In this document: positions 46,151-58,808 of the stretch, in pieces
Numbering within the stretch: position 1 is the first letter of the stretch
Layout: every line of letters begins with the position of its first letter
Source: Pectinophora gossypiella
Lineage: Eukaryota; Arthropoda; Insecta; Lepidoptera; Gelechiidae
Reading direction: 5' to 3'
Assembly: GCF_024362695.1 (NCBI RefSeq)
Contig: NC_065421.1
Coordinates: 10,230,598-10,294,597 of the forward strand
Length of the DNA: 64,000 bases
Made by a program: the position numbers and the translations under genes
The notes under the pieces: model-generated
Seen by the model: only the letters and a program-made list of their open reading frames with translations
What the model was told of the DNA's origin: nothing
The model's database searches: none

Positions 46151-49100
46151 GAAAATAAAAGCACTGTACATTTGTTGACAGATCAAGTCATCAGAAGACA
46201 TTGAAGTCCTAACTAGTCATCATCATCGCATCCTGAAATACCTCAGTCCCTCTCTGTCCTCACTCCCTCTGACCGTCGGGCCTCTGTCTTGTGCCCTACG
46301 CTTCAAAAGTTCCGCTCATTTGAGTACTCTCCGAGATTTTATTACCCAACTACTCGGTATTAAAATTTCGAAAAAAAAAAGTTTAAACAGATGGTAAAGG
46401 GTTGGGATGACCGTTCATGGTTACTTGATCACTGAATCAGTTAATTTGAACCCTGTAGTGCTGTTAAGAGACAGTTTTTGAACCTTTGAGTCTGGGAGTA
46501 CTTGAAAGTGTACCTTGTGTCGGAAACTTTACTTAATTTTAAAAATATACTTTTTTGCGATGTTTTTTCTAGTATGCATCCGGTGATGATAAAAAAATTA
46601 ACTCTAATGAGTTTATAATTAAAAAGGTAGAGTTAAGAAATGGATAGAGTTTGGCTGAGAAAACGTAGAATTTATCGGCGCGTCGTAAAAGTCGATCGCC
46701 TTTAGTCGATTGCGATTATTCTGCCTGCCAGAAACATTAATTCTTCATTCGAAGAAGAGTTCAAATAATTTCTTTCACCTTTTCATTAATCTATCTCTGT
46801 GAAATAAAACAACTAAGTTGAATCATGTGTTGTAATCTCTAAATACTTACTATAATTAATTTACCGCCACGATATGTTTATCTACATATTATACATATAT
46901 TATATCTTCTACCATACGTCAACTGCTTGCGCGAGTAACGGGGTTTTACTTAAGTTATTTCCCATGGGTAACTTACTTCATTACAATTACTCATTTATTT
47001 ATGTTAGGATAAGATTTTTCATTTTAGTTTAATGTTTATTGATTTTTTTCGGTGTAAAAAGAACATTACGGTTATATTTATGTATGATTGATGAATGTGG
47101 AGGAAGCAAGAGAAGTGTGTCAGGATCGAAGCAAATGGAATTCTATAGTCTCTGCTTACCCCGGTGGGAAATAGGCGTGAGTTTATGTATGTATGTATGT
47201 TATATTTATGTACTGTTTCCTTTGATGATTATTTTACTTAGCAATAATTAGCTTGAAAATAGGTAAAGATTTTTAAAGCTCTGTCTTTAAATAAAGGTGA
47301 CTAATGTAATAGAGAATCAATACTAAACTGGTAAGTTTTCTCATATTATTATTATGTGTCTATTTCGATTTTTTTAATCAAATATGAAACAAGGATATAT
47401 TTCGAGTGTAGTGCGTCAACATATTACGTAGTCGTTTCTCTAATTAATCACGTCTTAGGGCGCGACAGAATATCGTTTGGCACTTCAATAATTTCCCATG
47501 TGAATACGCCTACCGCACCTTTTCACTGTTTGATTTCTTACCTACGTTTCCGCGTACCTCTATTACTGTTGTATGTTTATATTGTGCTGCCTTCTGTTTA
47601 GATATTCCAAATTTAAACATATATATTTTTTTCTATTTACTTTTTAAATCGTTCAGAAATGTGGCGTTGTTTTATCGTTTATTGTCTCTTGTAAAATTAT
47701 TTTTAAACTAAAATGAAAACGTTTTTATGTTTGGAGTTAAACACACGTAAATTTTGAATAATTATTACATTATGATCCCATATTTTTAACCATATTTTAA
47801 AATAAATAAGATCACATTTGAAGGTCTTATGGGATTGGAGGAAACGGCTTCAGTGCGATATGGCCACGCGCCGGTCGGTCAGTTTCCGCTCACATGATAA
47901 GAGAAGGAATGCGAGTAAATAGATATTTTTAGTTCTGAGAAGACATGACTTGTTCAGTTGTTCATTTATTATTTTATGCAGATTTTTTCCTATTATAAAA
48001 CTAATTTTATTTTAATTATTTCTACAATACAAATATTTATATATTGTTACTTAGTTCAACGAGCTTCTGTAAAAAAAAAGTCATCTAGCTACTTACAGAC
48101 GGTGATAATATATAATATTTCGTGCTTATTAAGTTTATAACAAGGCAATAAAGATTTTATACATCATGAAAACACAGCATTGGGTTGTTCAACATGCGAG
48201 GTCGAGGCACGCCTTGCGTAGTCTCGAAGGAGAGGGCGCGTCGTTCTTTCATTAGTGTCTACGTTAAAAAACCTTACGTTTCTAAATGACACACACGACT
48301 TTTGGGCGGGAACGTCACGCGATTTTTGTTTTTTTCCTAGTTGAAGATAGCGGGGCAATGATGTCATTCAGCGTTACTACACTTACTGAATAATTTTTTA
48401 TTTAATTTTGCATTATTTATGGCTACGTTAATGTCCGTATTTATATATTTTGCGGTACATTAACCAGTAGGTAGGAATTACGTTTACTGATACATATATA
48501 TTTACAATAATGTATGCTTGATAAGAATAGTAGGTAAGCATGATTTGTTTACATTGATATAATATGACGTCGAATTGAATTAGCTTTAAAGTTTAAAAAG
48601 ATTTTAATTCTAATTTTGAATCGCTTTTTTGCTTTTTTACCAGATTTAGCGTGATATTTTTTAAAACTTAACCAGTTGCCTACAGTGTGACGTCAAATAA
48701 CGCGTGGTAATTAAAAAGCACCTAATGCCCCATCGAAGACAAGATAAGGTCGGGCGGAAGACACCACTTCAGTAATTACTCTTTCATTAGTTGATGGATA
48801 GCATATATGAGTTGAGACTATATCGAATAGAGCGTAGGAGGTATGTTCTACTTTTTTACGTGACTTATTGTAAAATAGAGTTGATAACTTAGTCAAATGA
48901 GATACTTTTTATGAAACGTCACTATACATTTAAATATGGAAGTACTGTGGTTTGACGTCATCAATAAATGTTGTCAAATATCTTAGTAACTTTTGCGTAA
49001 TTTGGAATTGATATTCTTAAATAGGTAAGTCAAAACAATGAGATTGGATTTCTGGCATTTGCTTTAGATGGTTCAATACTTGACCGGACCTAAGGATTAC

Positions 49101-52100
49101 CTACAGAATGTGTGAGGTCGATAAAGAAACGAAAAAGAAAAGTTTATTATTTTATTCTTTTATGAGATGAATGCAATCTGTTTTCTATTTAATACATACT
49201 TAATAAATTTGAAAATTTACAAATTAATTAATAAATGAAAGGTATTGTTAATTTGCGGTCAGAATATAATTCATAGACAATGTTGTCACCGTTTTATATT
49301 ACTAACATATGTTTTATTTTATCACATGTTGGGTAAATTATATTACTTATATTGTGTAAGTAAATTAGTCATCGGCGTATTTGCCAAGTGACAGATTTTC
49401 ACTGTAATTTCAAAAATTTGAAGAAATATTGATAAATATAATAATTGTATTTAGAGTTAATATTGAAATCTTTGGGCACGTTGCAAATTGAAAACAAATT
49501 AGGCACAATTAGATTATCTAAAGCTCGCAGAGTAAAAATAAACTGTATACCCAAAAAAAAAATATTATATTTTCCACTAGGCAAGTCATTGTAACGAACA
49601 CCCTTACGTTCCATTTTACGCTCTTTCTTGATTACAACGATAAGTAGAACCGCGCCTTGCGTGTTTTAATTATATTATTAACGACGATGTGCGCCGAAAG
49701 GCTAATATTTTATAATGGCCAGCGTATCGCAATGATATGTAAATATTCTGCCACACCCATGAGCCTATTACTTCGTCGCGTGTGGACTAATTCGGAAGTA
49801 AAGACACATAGTTGTACTACAAACCAGTATAAGTTCAACTACGACCCGAAATAAAACAGCATAGTACAGCATTCCATCAGTGGAAACTTTCAATTTATCT
49901 TTCCAAGCAACGCCTAAATACAGTGTCGACTTAGACTGGTCGTTCCGTTCCACGGAATTCTTATGCTAAACAAATTAACTCACAAATGGGATTGGCTGCG
50001 ACATTTCAAGTGCTTAAGTAATTAGCAGTTTTTTTTTCAAGGAAAACTACTCATAAGCTTCCTCGGGTATTAATTACTGGAGGTGTTCATACGAGAGGCT
50101 GAATATGCGACTACTTGACGCCCCAGCCAGGCCTTATTAAAAATGTTAACACGCAAATTAGACTGTGCGGACGTTGCATTAGCTAACCGTTTAAAAAAGC
50201 TAGGGTTACTTATATTTTTAGATGTCGGGATGTCTCCACACGATAGGGGACGGTTATTGCGTCTAATTAGTAGAAAACTACGCACTCTTTCATTTTAATT
50301 TTCTTTGCACTTAGATCGCGTTTCAAGCGTGGCGAATCTAGTTTGAAAAATGTTAAATTTAAGTTTTTTAATTAAAAAATATTGGACTTATTCGCTAGCT
50401 AGTTAATGTAAGTTAAAAAGGCATATGAAAATTGCGACGTAAGGTTTGCAACATTTCCGTTTCCGACTGCAATAAGAGTTCTCAGTTGAGAGATTTTTAT
50501 TCTCAGTTCAGTGAAAAAAGAAAATCTTGTGAAAATATTTTATACTTTATATGATCTTCACAATATTTATTTAACCGTATACTTAAGTAATATTGAACCA
50601 TGCGCAATAAAATATTAGAATATAAGAAACAACAACTATGTTATAATTCAGATACAGTTTTTTTCTAGTTATAAAACACGAGGATTGTAAAGATTTCTCC
50701 GGATTTAATTTAAGCTAACTGCGCTTTCAAATATGGCGGCTGAGAACTAACGCGAAGTGTCACAGTAGAGTCGCCGTGTGTAGTAAGTGCCCGCCCTCGA
50801 CTAGGTGGATGTGTAAAAAGATTAATTGGAGTGCCTAGGTCTAACAATTTGCGACGCCTTGCTGGCCCACCGGTAGGGTTACCAGGTGTAAAAATGTTAG
50901 ACGGAATTGCCGTAGTCAAATATTATGCTAGTCTTTAAAATAATTTAGGTATGTTTTCTGTTTACATTTCTTCGAATCCTACTAAAGCTACAAGAAGATT
51001 TTCCAATTTAAAGATTCAGTAGATACTTTCCTAAGGTTTCTTTTAAGTAGATTGTCGATGAAAACATCAAACAAAAATAAATTTCGTAATTGCAAAACGT
51101 AATTAAATAATTATCAAACTTAAGGCAAGAGAAAAAGCTCTCATAAATCCAAACTCCAGTTATAACGGCCGTAAATCTTTTTTCCTGCCGAGTCCAAACA
51201 TAGGGTTACCCTAACAGACCACTTGTGCAACTTAATTAAGCGAAATAACTTAAACACGATGCTAATTAGTTCTATCGTAGCTAATTCTAGTACTCTTTGT
51301 ACGCTGGTTTCTTTGAGGCGACGTGAATTTGTCTTTGCGTCGACTTGCAAACGTTTGCGTTGACTTTGACTTTTGACGGCAAACAGTGAAAGAGGGAAGT
51401 AACCACCATGTTGCAGAGGGTTTCCTTTGTTTGTTTTGACATTTTTGTGTTTAGAATAGGCTATTTTGCACCCTAGTCAAATGAGATACTTTTTAGGAAA
51501 CGTCAACGAAATACTGCCCTAGTGACGTCATCTATACAGCAGTCAACCATCCTACTCATTGTTATTTAATTCGTAATTAAAATTCGAAAATTAGTCAAAA
51601 AATAAAATGAGATTCTTAAAATAAAAATAAGGATTTTGCGAATATGGCTGGCCATTTTAGTATTATTTGGTTTACTCGACTTTTATCAGCTTTAAAACTA
51701 TGTAAGTAAGTTTATTTATTTTTATTTCACAAATAAACAATCTATCCATTGAAATAAATTATAAACAAACATTATTTTAACACTACACATATACATATTA
51801 AATGAATTTCAACCTAATGAATTTGTTCTCTAACTTCAAAAGTCGCAACTAAGATTCTTTAGACTTTCCATCTTTTTATAAAAAACGTAAAGGTTTGCAC
51901 ACACCGGGCTTAGAAAGGCACAAGCATCTCTCGAGGCATTGAGGACTCGCCGACAAGTGGCCAGTTGTGTGGAGGGCTTTACATCTTGCCTCGCACCTTC
52001 CTAGAGTTTATCCTAGACGGAAATTTTCCTTTCAGAATTAAGTGAGAAACTGTATACTAGAAAAGAGAAGGGTAATATGTATTTAATTTCGAGGATTTTT

Positions 52101-52833
52101 TCATAAGTTCTAATAATGAAACTCAAAAAGTTTTTTTGTGTAATTACTACTATACCAAGATTTTTCTTTAAATAACAATTTTCTTATCAATACTGATTTT
52201 CAAAATTGAAAAGAAAATCCGACAAAACAACCTTCGCCTCTTTATGAAAAAAAGTAACATGTCAATCTATCCATCAAAAATATACGACTAAATTGATATC
52301 ATACTAAATTAATACAATGGAAATCATGTGTGCACCATTTCTTTTTTTTACGATTAAATTAAAGCTGTACACCATAGTTGTCAGTGAGGGGACTAATTTA
52401 AGGGGGGTTGCTGACCACTAATCGATGTTTTCCGTAAATTTAAAATGCCATTTACTATTCAACCCTAAGTTGAGACACCTTCGCTTGTAATTGCCTTCCA
52501 CTGTGGGGCCGCCTTTAGGAAAAGGTTCATCCCTTTTGAAAGAATTTTCCTTTCCTAGATTAATATATTTAGTTTCAGATTTTGTATTAAGCATTACTAA
52601 AATATCTCTAATATTTAGCTAATAAAACTCAGTGATTCATTACCAAGGTGATTTTATAGAATTTTGGGCTTTTTTTGTGATACCTGTATAGTTCATTAAG
52701 CGTTGACGTATTATGTTTTAACAAATAACACCGATAAAAAATAAAACGATATGTTATTCATCCATAATCGGTCATGAAAATAATTGACTAAATAATTTTG
52801 AAACAATATTTTATGTTTTGTGTCATGCGTATT

Positions 52834-53125
52834 TCATCATCACCAGCCCATTAACGTCCCCACTGCTGGGGAACGGGCCTTCCCTATGGATGGATAGGGA
52901 GATCGGGCCTTAAACCACCACGCGGGCCCAGTGCGGATTGGTGGTTATCAACGACTGCTAATGCAGCCGGGACCAACGGCTTAACGTGCCTTCCGAAGCA
53001 CGGAGGTGCTCGAGATGAAAACTTTTTTTTTGTGGTCACCCATCCTTTGACCGGCCTTTGCGAAAGTTGCTTAACTTCAACAATCGCAGATCGAGCGCGT
53101 TTACCGCTGCGCCACCGTGCTCCTC
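52834..53125 (-). mobile_element. SINE-A copy in the prospero intron
   Basis: Full-length: minus strand starts GAGGAGCACGGTGGCGCAGC, carries GTTGAAGTTAAGCAAC and GGTCAAAGGATGGGTGACCA, and ends CTGGTGATGATGA. Confidence 0.8.
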
Positions 53126-56100
53126 ATCCGTATTTAATGTAGATTATTTATACTGATATGGTAACACCACGCTCACTAACTGCGGCTCTGTGTCCATGCG
53201 ATTGTAGAGTGACCCTTTCAGGTGGCCTTTCAGAGATGTTTATCGCGAAGGAAATGGCCGTTTTCCGTTGTCCACAATGCACCCATTAACGGACAATACA
53301 AATGGACTAAGTTGTTCCTCGTGTTTCAAAGAAACGTACATTTTACAGATGTCTTCAGAAATCACGAACACGAATTTTGAGTTTTATGCGAATACTTATA
53401 ACCTGCTTATAATTTATGCGAATTATTTCATTGTGTAGATAATTGTATAAAAACTTAATTTTAAAAATACAATGTTATACACGTTTATCTACACTTATCT
53501 ATATTATAAATTTAGTTCTCGAATATTTAGTTATTAATTAATGAAATTAGAGGACAAAAGTCGTCGTACTTTTGAAATAGGAATTAAACAAAGATGAAAA
53601 TAATATACATTTGTATAAAAATAGACAGAATAGACAATAGCACTACGTTTTGTACCTCTAATCCTCTTTCGAAACAAATATTGGTGATATAGCTTTCTGC
53701 GTAATTTCTGTACGTTATCAAAAGCTTTTACAACTTGTCTGTTTTATCTAAGATAATGATAATACCTTGAGATAGCAGCAGCTTTAATATAAAAGTTGTT
53801 TTTATCACAAGTGTTGAACACACATTGTCATGGTGGACCTATTTTGAAACCGCTCGAACTCACCTATCGATACCGTGATTGAGAACACGTGAATATCATC
53901 AGCTAGAAAACCTTTTTCTATGAACTATTAGGTAACCAATCTTGAAAATAAGTATATAAAAAATAATTGGAAATAATAATATAATATATTTGCGTTTGTA
54001 GAACGGAATATCAAAAAGAGTATATTTAAGAACTTTTGGCTAATGTTTCAGTTATCTGTAAAATAATGCTTAACAGTATACAAAATACACCCATCATACC
54101 TATTAGTGCTAAACAGAACATATAACAATATACAAATGAAAAAATAAAGAAAGTTAATTTAATTTATTGGTCAGAGTTGAAGTCAGAATAGTGACACAGA
54201 TATGTAAAGAAGGGGAAAGCTTATCATAGAAGCTAGGGGCTCAGACAGGTGCTTTTATCACTGGACTTAGATAACGCGAAATTATTGGAATGAAATCAAT
54301 ACTCGAGGGATTTTTCCGTCACTTATTGAGCTTACTTTCAAGGATTTAGATAAAATCTACTCTATATACCTAACTTTGATGGACAAATATTGAGCGTGAA
54401 AATAGCTGTACTATTTTTAGCCGTTATTTTTAATTTGTATTTGGAACTGATTTTAAAATTAACTCCGCGGTTTTCTTTTTTTTTAAACGAGCGTTTAGAG
54501 AATATACTCGTAACCTTTACTTTTTAATGTCAAAGACTTTATTTTCCTTTGATATCTACAGAAGCTTTTCTATAATTTCCTAGAAATTTTAATGTACCTA
54601 CTTACCTAACCCCTGGACTATTCTTTATAGAAAATTAAAGGCTAGAGTATCCCCTTGTTTGTGTTAGAACCTGTGGTTTCTTTTATAATTTATTGCAATT
54701 TAAACATCGACTATTCTGATACTATATAGACACAACGTGAAAATGAACACGTCTTATGGAAAACATGTTTTTTTTTGTCTATTTACTGAACGTCTACTTA
54801 ATAGAATACCATTTTTAAGTAAGGTTTAGTTAAGTGTTAATTGTATATATATTTTATATTTTTATTTTAGTTTTAATCAATTTTATTTTTGTTTTGATGA
54901 TAAGTTTATTTTTGTACTGTAAGTAACTATTTTATTTATGGTGTAAATAAAGTTACGCAGCATTTAACCGTGTTTTACAAATTTCTTTATTGTATAGATA
55001 TTATATACGAAACAAAGAGAAAATTAAATCGTAAAAATTCTGACTCGGAATTGCGAATCCGAAATGACGTCGTAATACGAAAAGAAAAGATTTTAAAATC
55101 TCTTTTTCTCAATATTATTAGATTTACTATTTTATTCCAATTTTAATTAAATAGCATCCCCTTGGTCCAGCAGTGGGACGGATATAGGCTACTTATATAT
55201 GTATGTACGTAAAGCGTCCCTAGATATCTGAATAGGAAATTGACCATTCCTTCGTCTGTATTGACTTAGCCCCTTTCTAATTGAGCTAAATGGACTAGCA
55301 ATCACATCTTTTACGGTTTAGTGGTATAATCTAATAATGACACAGTAACGGGTTGTGAATTCACTATTTCCTAATTATCAAAATCAGGGCGAGGGTGCGG
55401 CCCTTAAGCCTTGCTCACAATAAACGCGCGGACGCGGAAGCGGAAGCGGGCACGATCTTTGACTTTTTTTCCAAGAAATGTATTCTGGTATTGGAAGGCC
55501 AAGGGGAGAATTCTGAGGACTTTCCGGCAACCCCACCTGCTCGTGGATTGTGAATACTTATGTTTATAAGATTACTATTAAGTAGATCATAAATGGCATT
55601 AACTGTTCAGTCGGGCAAATGCACTGGGGGTTTTCACCCGGGCCTGAACCAACAACCGCTCTATGTAACTACTCGTACTTATTAGTAGTCTCTGTGCGAG
55701 TTTGTAACATTTTGTAGCGTGTTTTTTATCTGTTTCTTCAGCTATCTATAGATTGCTTTAGAGGCTAAAGCTTTTATTGCCGAAGATGGTCGGCATCTTA
55801 GGCAAGAGGTCACAACACATGTTCCTGTGTGGTTCTTGGTGCAAAGGGTTGCTATAGCGATTCAGCGCGGGACTTATAAAAAAGTTAGTTAAAAAATGGG
55901 TGCCTTTGCACCGGATAACACAAAAGCGGTACCTTGTTTAAAAAAAATAGGTTTCTTGTAGTTTTAGTATTTTGACTGTTAAATAATGTTCTTACATTTG
56001 CTATTTTATAGCGCTGTGTGCCAAAATGTTTATTGCGGAGCAGAGTTGGTGGTTTCCGCTTTCGCGCATGCATTATGGGTGGAGTCTTAAACGCAAACTG

Positions 56101-56505
56101 AGTTGAGGGCACGCACTTTTAAATAAACACGTGTTTATAGACAATTTTATGTTTGCATTTCTTATTTTATATTATGACGTTTTAATAGTGTATTTCATTT
56201 AACCAATTTCAGAAATTTTGTACATGTTCATAATATTGAAAGTCATGCAAATGTGGACTCTACATTCTTGAGGATACTTCATATTTTTAAAAATTATGCA
56301 AATAAATATTTTATCCTATATGATTTGTGCTTAAATTATTACCACCAAATATTCGAATTACAATATAATATAACCTAGCTAACTAAGTAAAAATATTTAG
56401 TAATCTTTAGACTAAAAAAAACAGCATTCTTATATCGTAAAAGAAGAATAAAATATTATATTTTAAACTAACTTTCAACTTATTCCATTTTTAAATTCAG
56501 AATCA

Positions 56506-56507
<2 letters not shown>

Positions 56508-56568
<61 letters not shown>

Positions 56569-56620
56569 ACGTGACTTATTGTAGATTTGCCGCAGATGGC
56601 ATTAACTACTTGGCCGGACA
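56508..56620 (-). mobile_element. Very short retroposed insertion with a 60-base A tail
   Basis: Minus strand: 53 bases (TTTGTCCGGCCAAGTAGTTA region to GTCACGTC) followed by 60 uninterrupted A. Flanked by a 15-bp target duplication AAATTCAGAATCACC at 56493-56507 and 56621-56635. The intact tail suggests a young insertion. It lies in the large prospero intron. A relative of the body is at 55580-55640. Confidence 0.85.
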
Positions 56621-56802
56621 AAATTCAGAATCACCAAAACAGGGAAAATAATAAGAAAACTATCCATTGTTTTAAATAAGTAAATATCAATAGGTATTAT
56701 TAGATAGCGAACAAAAATAATTCTAATCCAGGAGAGACAGAAGAGAAGATAATTCTAATGCAGAAAATTATTAAAAAGTATCTTTGATTCTTCGACTTTC
56801 AT

Positions 56803-56972
56803 AGGCACGTTAAACCGTTGGTCTCGGTTTTTACTTAGTGATGTAATTACGTAGTTGTTACATGAGTCATGTCAGGGGCCTATGGCGGCTCAATAATAAC
56901 CCAATAACCCTGACACTGGGGTTGATGGGGTTGGTAATCCACCTCACAACCCACACGACAAAAGAAGAGAAG
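56803..56972 (+). mobile_element. SINE-B 3' half near prospero exon 2
   Basis: GGCACGTTAAACCGTTGGTC to ACCCACACGACAAAAGAAG, with a small duplication of CAATAACC in the tail. It ends about 210 bp downstream of the exon 2 donor. Confidence 0.7.
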
Positions 56973-57181
56973 ATTGTCTTCCATGTGTGGGAAACATAAT
57001 TTTATTGCTCTCTCAATTTTTTTCAGACCATGAATGTCACTTGACGTTTAGTGATGTGCCATAGGGTCCTACCACACTGGGACACCGTGATGTCCTAGTG
57101 AGATAGGGCCCTTATATAGTATAGTATAGAAATACCATAGAAAAGACTATGAAATTGTGAAAACTTAGTAAATTCACTTAC

Positions 57182-57336
57182 CTAAAGTTGGAGAACCATT
57201 TGACGAGTTGTGCCGTGTTGTTCTTGTTGAACTTGATGTCAGGGAAGTACATCTTGAGGACCGCAGAGCTCGGATACCGGACCCAGAAGAACATCAGCTT
57301 AGCCTTGCGGAGGTGCATAGGCGTCAGGGTGGAAGA
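57182..57336 (-). CDS. pros: Prospero coding exon 2 (start of homeo-Prospero domain)
   Basis: Continues the Prospero frame with SSTLTPMHLRKAKLMFFW and runs to WFSNF plus two bases of an Arg codon. This is the divergent Prospero homeodomain (helix 3 WFSNFR), which binds DNA together with the adjoining Prospero domain. The donor is strong (TTTAG|GTAAGT at 57182/57181, phase 2). Two 3' ends fit upstream: a U12-type AC ending at 57337 (exon start 57336, phase 0) and a U2-type CAG ending at 57342 (exon start 57341, phase 1). Each matches one of two donors on the preceding exon. Family identity is certain from the residues; which acceptor is used when is inference. Confidence 0.96.
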
Positions 57337-58808
57337 GTGCACTGGAGTTAAAGGCTTATTGTTTTTGGTTTGGCTTAGAACTATGTCATAGTAAATTATA
57401 CTTTAGAAAATTAGAGACATTTTTTTTAATGGTAAGAATGAACCTCCTTAGTTTTATACGAAGATAATTTCTTTAGGAAATGTTTCCCAAGAGTATAACT
57501 CAGGAATAGTTTGTTATTAATAAAGTGTTATGTAATTTTATAAAAAAAAACTTTATGCCAAGAATAAGTGTAGGTAAGTACATTACATCACAGAAAAGTG
57601 TACGACTTCTTATTGAGAAAAAATAGCGTGAAAACCTAGCGGGTATAATAACGTATTTATGTAAACACAATTACATATTACAACTAGAACATATTCATCG
57701 ATGCAAAATATTTGATTATGTAATCGTGAAGGGGCACAAAGAAAAAATATGATTAAATAGTAGTTAATTAATTCTAAAATAAACTTTATTTCGTATCTAA
57801 TTAGCACAAATAGGTAAAAGCGACGCGTAAACATATAAAATCTGGGCGACAAACGAAATATTTCTCGATAACATATTTATATTTGTCGCTATCGCCCTGT
57901 AGCGATAAAACTAACGAATCTCCGATTACTGGTCAGGAAACTGCCTTCGTAAATGTAATAACAAATTTTAATGTTTATTTTAATTTTATTTAATGGGTAA
58001 TTAATGAAAAGTGTGCGACGATAAAGTGACGATTTTTAACAACGTATTATTGTTCAATGGCTTAGATAAAGTAGGCTTGGCCTGTGGCACTATAGCCTGA
58101 ATCTAGACTTCAGTTGTATACCTGGATTCTAGCAGGCTTTAATGAAGCTCTATAAAAGTAATCCGTTCGCATCTAATCTTATAATGTGCCTTAGCCGACA
58201 TCTGTGTATGTTTACACACACTGGTCTAATATATGCGTATGGTAAAGTATTGTTATGTAAAAGCGAGGTAAACTAACGGAACTATAGTCGGGAATAAGGT
58301 AATAAAATATATAAATAATAAGGTAAGTGTAAATTTTGTCTTTAGCGTTGGCTGTTTGTTTCCTGTATTATTTATACTTAGACAAATAGCGAAGGGAATA
58401 AGAGAATCGTGGAAAACGTAGAAACCGCAGCACTTAGGGGGTTTCCAGAGTCGTAATACCTAAGCTAAGTAGGAAGTGTGTGGCAGTCGTAAGGTTAAAC
58501 ACTACAGAAATAAGATACCATTTGTCGTTTGCAGGATTTGAGCCCTCAGGGTATTAGCTCGGGTTTCGTTTACGTATCGAGTTGACCCGAAGAATGTTAC
58601 GTATTAAGTATAATCGGTCTTAATATCGGACGAGATTGTTAGTAAGTAAATAACGTTTTTTCTTTTCTGTGTTATGTTACAGTGTGAGAGGTACTTAAGG
58701 GTTCGTGTGTGTTCGTATCTTTACCATATATGCCGTTAGAGGTCGACAGATATAAACTGAAAGAAAATATGATTAATGCTTTGTACGTAGACTATTCGAA
58801 AAGGATAT
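57337..58808 (-). other. pros: prospero twintron: U12-type AT-AC intron with a nested U2-type intron
   Basis: Outer intron: 5' ATATCCTTTTC at 58808-58798 matches the U12 AT-AC 5' consensus. CCTTTAACT at 57354-57346 matches the U12 branch-site consensus. The intron ends AC at 57338-57337, 11 nt beyond the likely branch A (57348). Both exon edges are phase 0. Inner intron: GTACAA at 58786-58781 and CTCCAG ending at 57342, both phase 1. Using the inner pair adds 27 nt (22 + 5), nine residues. Drosophila prospero is the known case of this arrangement. Inner-donor strength is poor, and its use is inference. Confidence 0.85.

Larger units (their letters stand above)
36460..57181 (-). other. pros: prospero intron 2 (20.7 kb)
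   Basis: Bounded by the strong donor at 57181 and the acceptor TTTGCAG at 36460. It contains two MITE-3 copies, MITE-4, MITE-1, SINE-A, the 45914-46150 hairpin, the A60 insertion and several dispersed repeats. No nested gene could be supported on either strand. Long tracts such as 39300-41640, 46160-47030, 49100-51470 and 53130-55430 show no recognised repeat and could hold regulatory sequence, but nothing specific is visible. Confidence 0.85.

Noticed and set aside
58773..58808. The open frame beyond QPT as the true Prospero C-terminus
   Set aside because: It lacks the homeo-Prospero domain, which is found intact in downstream exons with matching splice phases. It is intron read-through.
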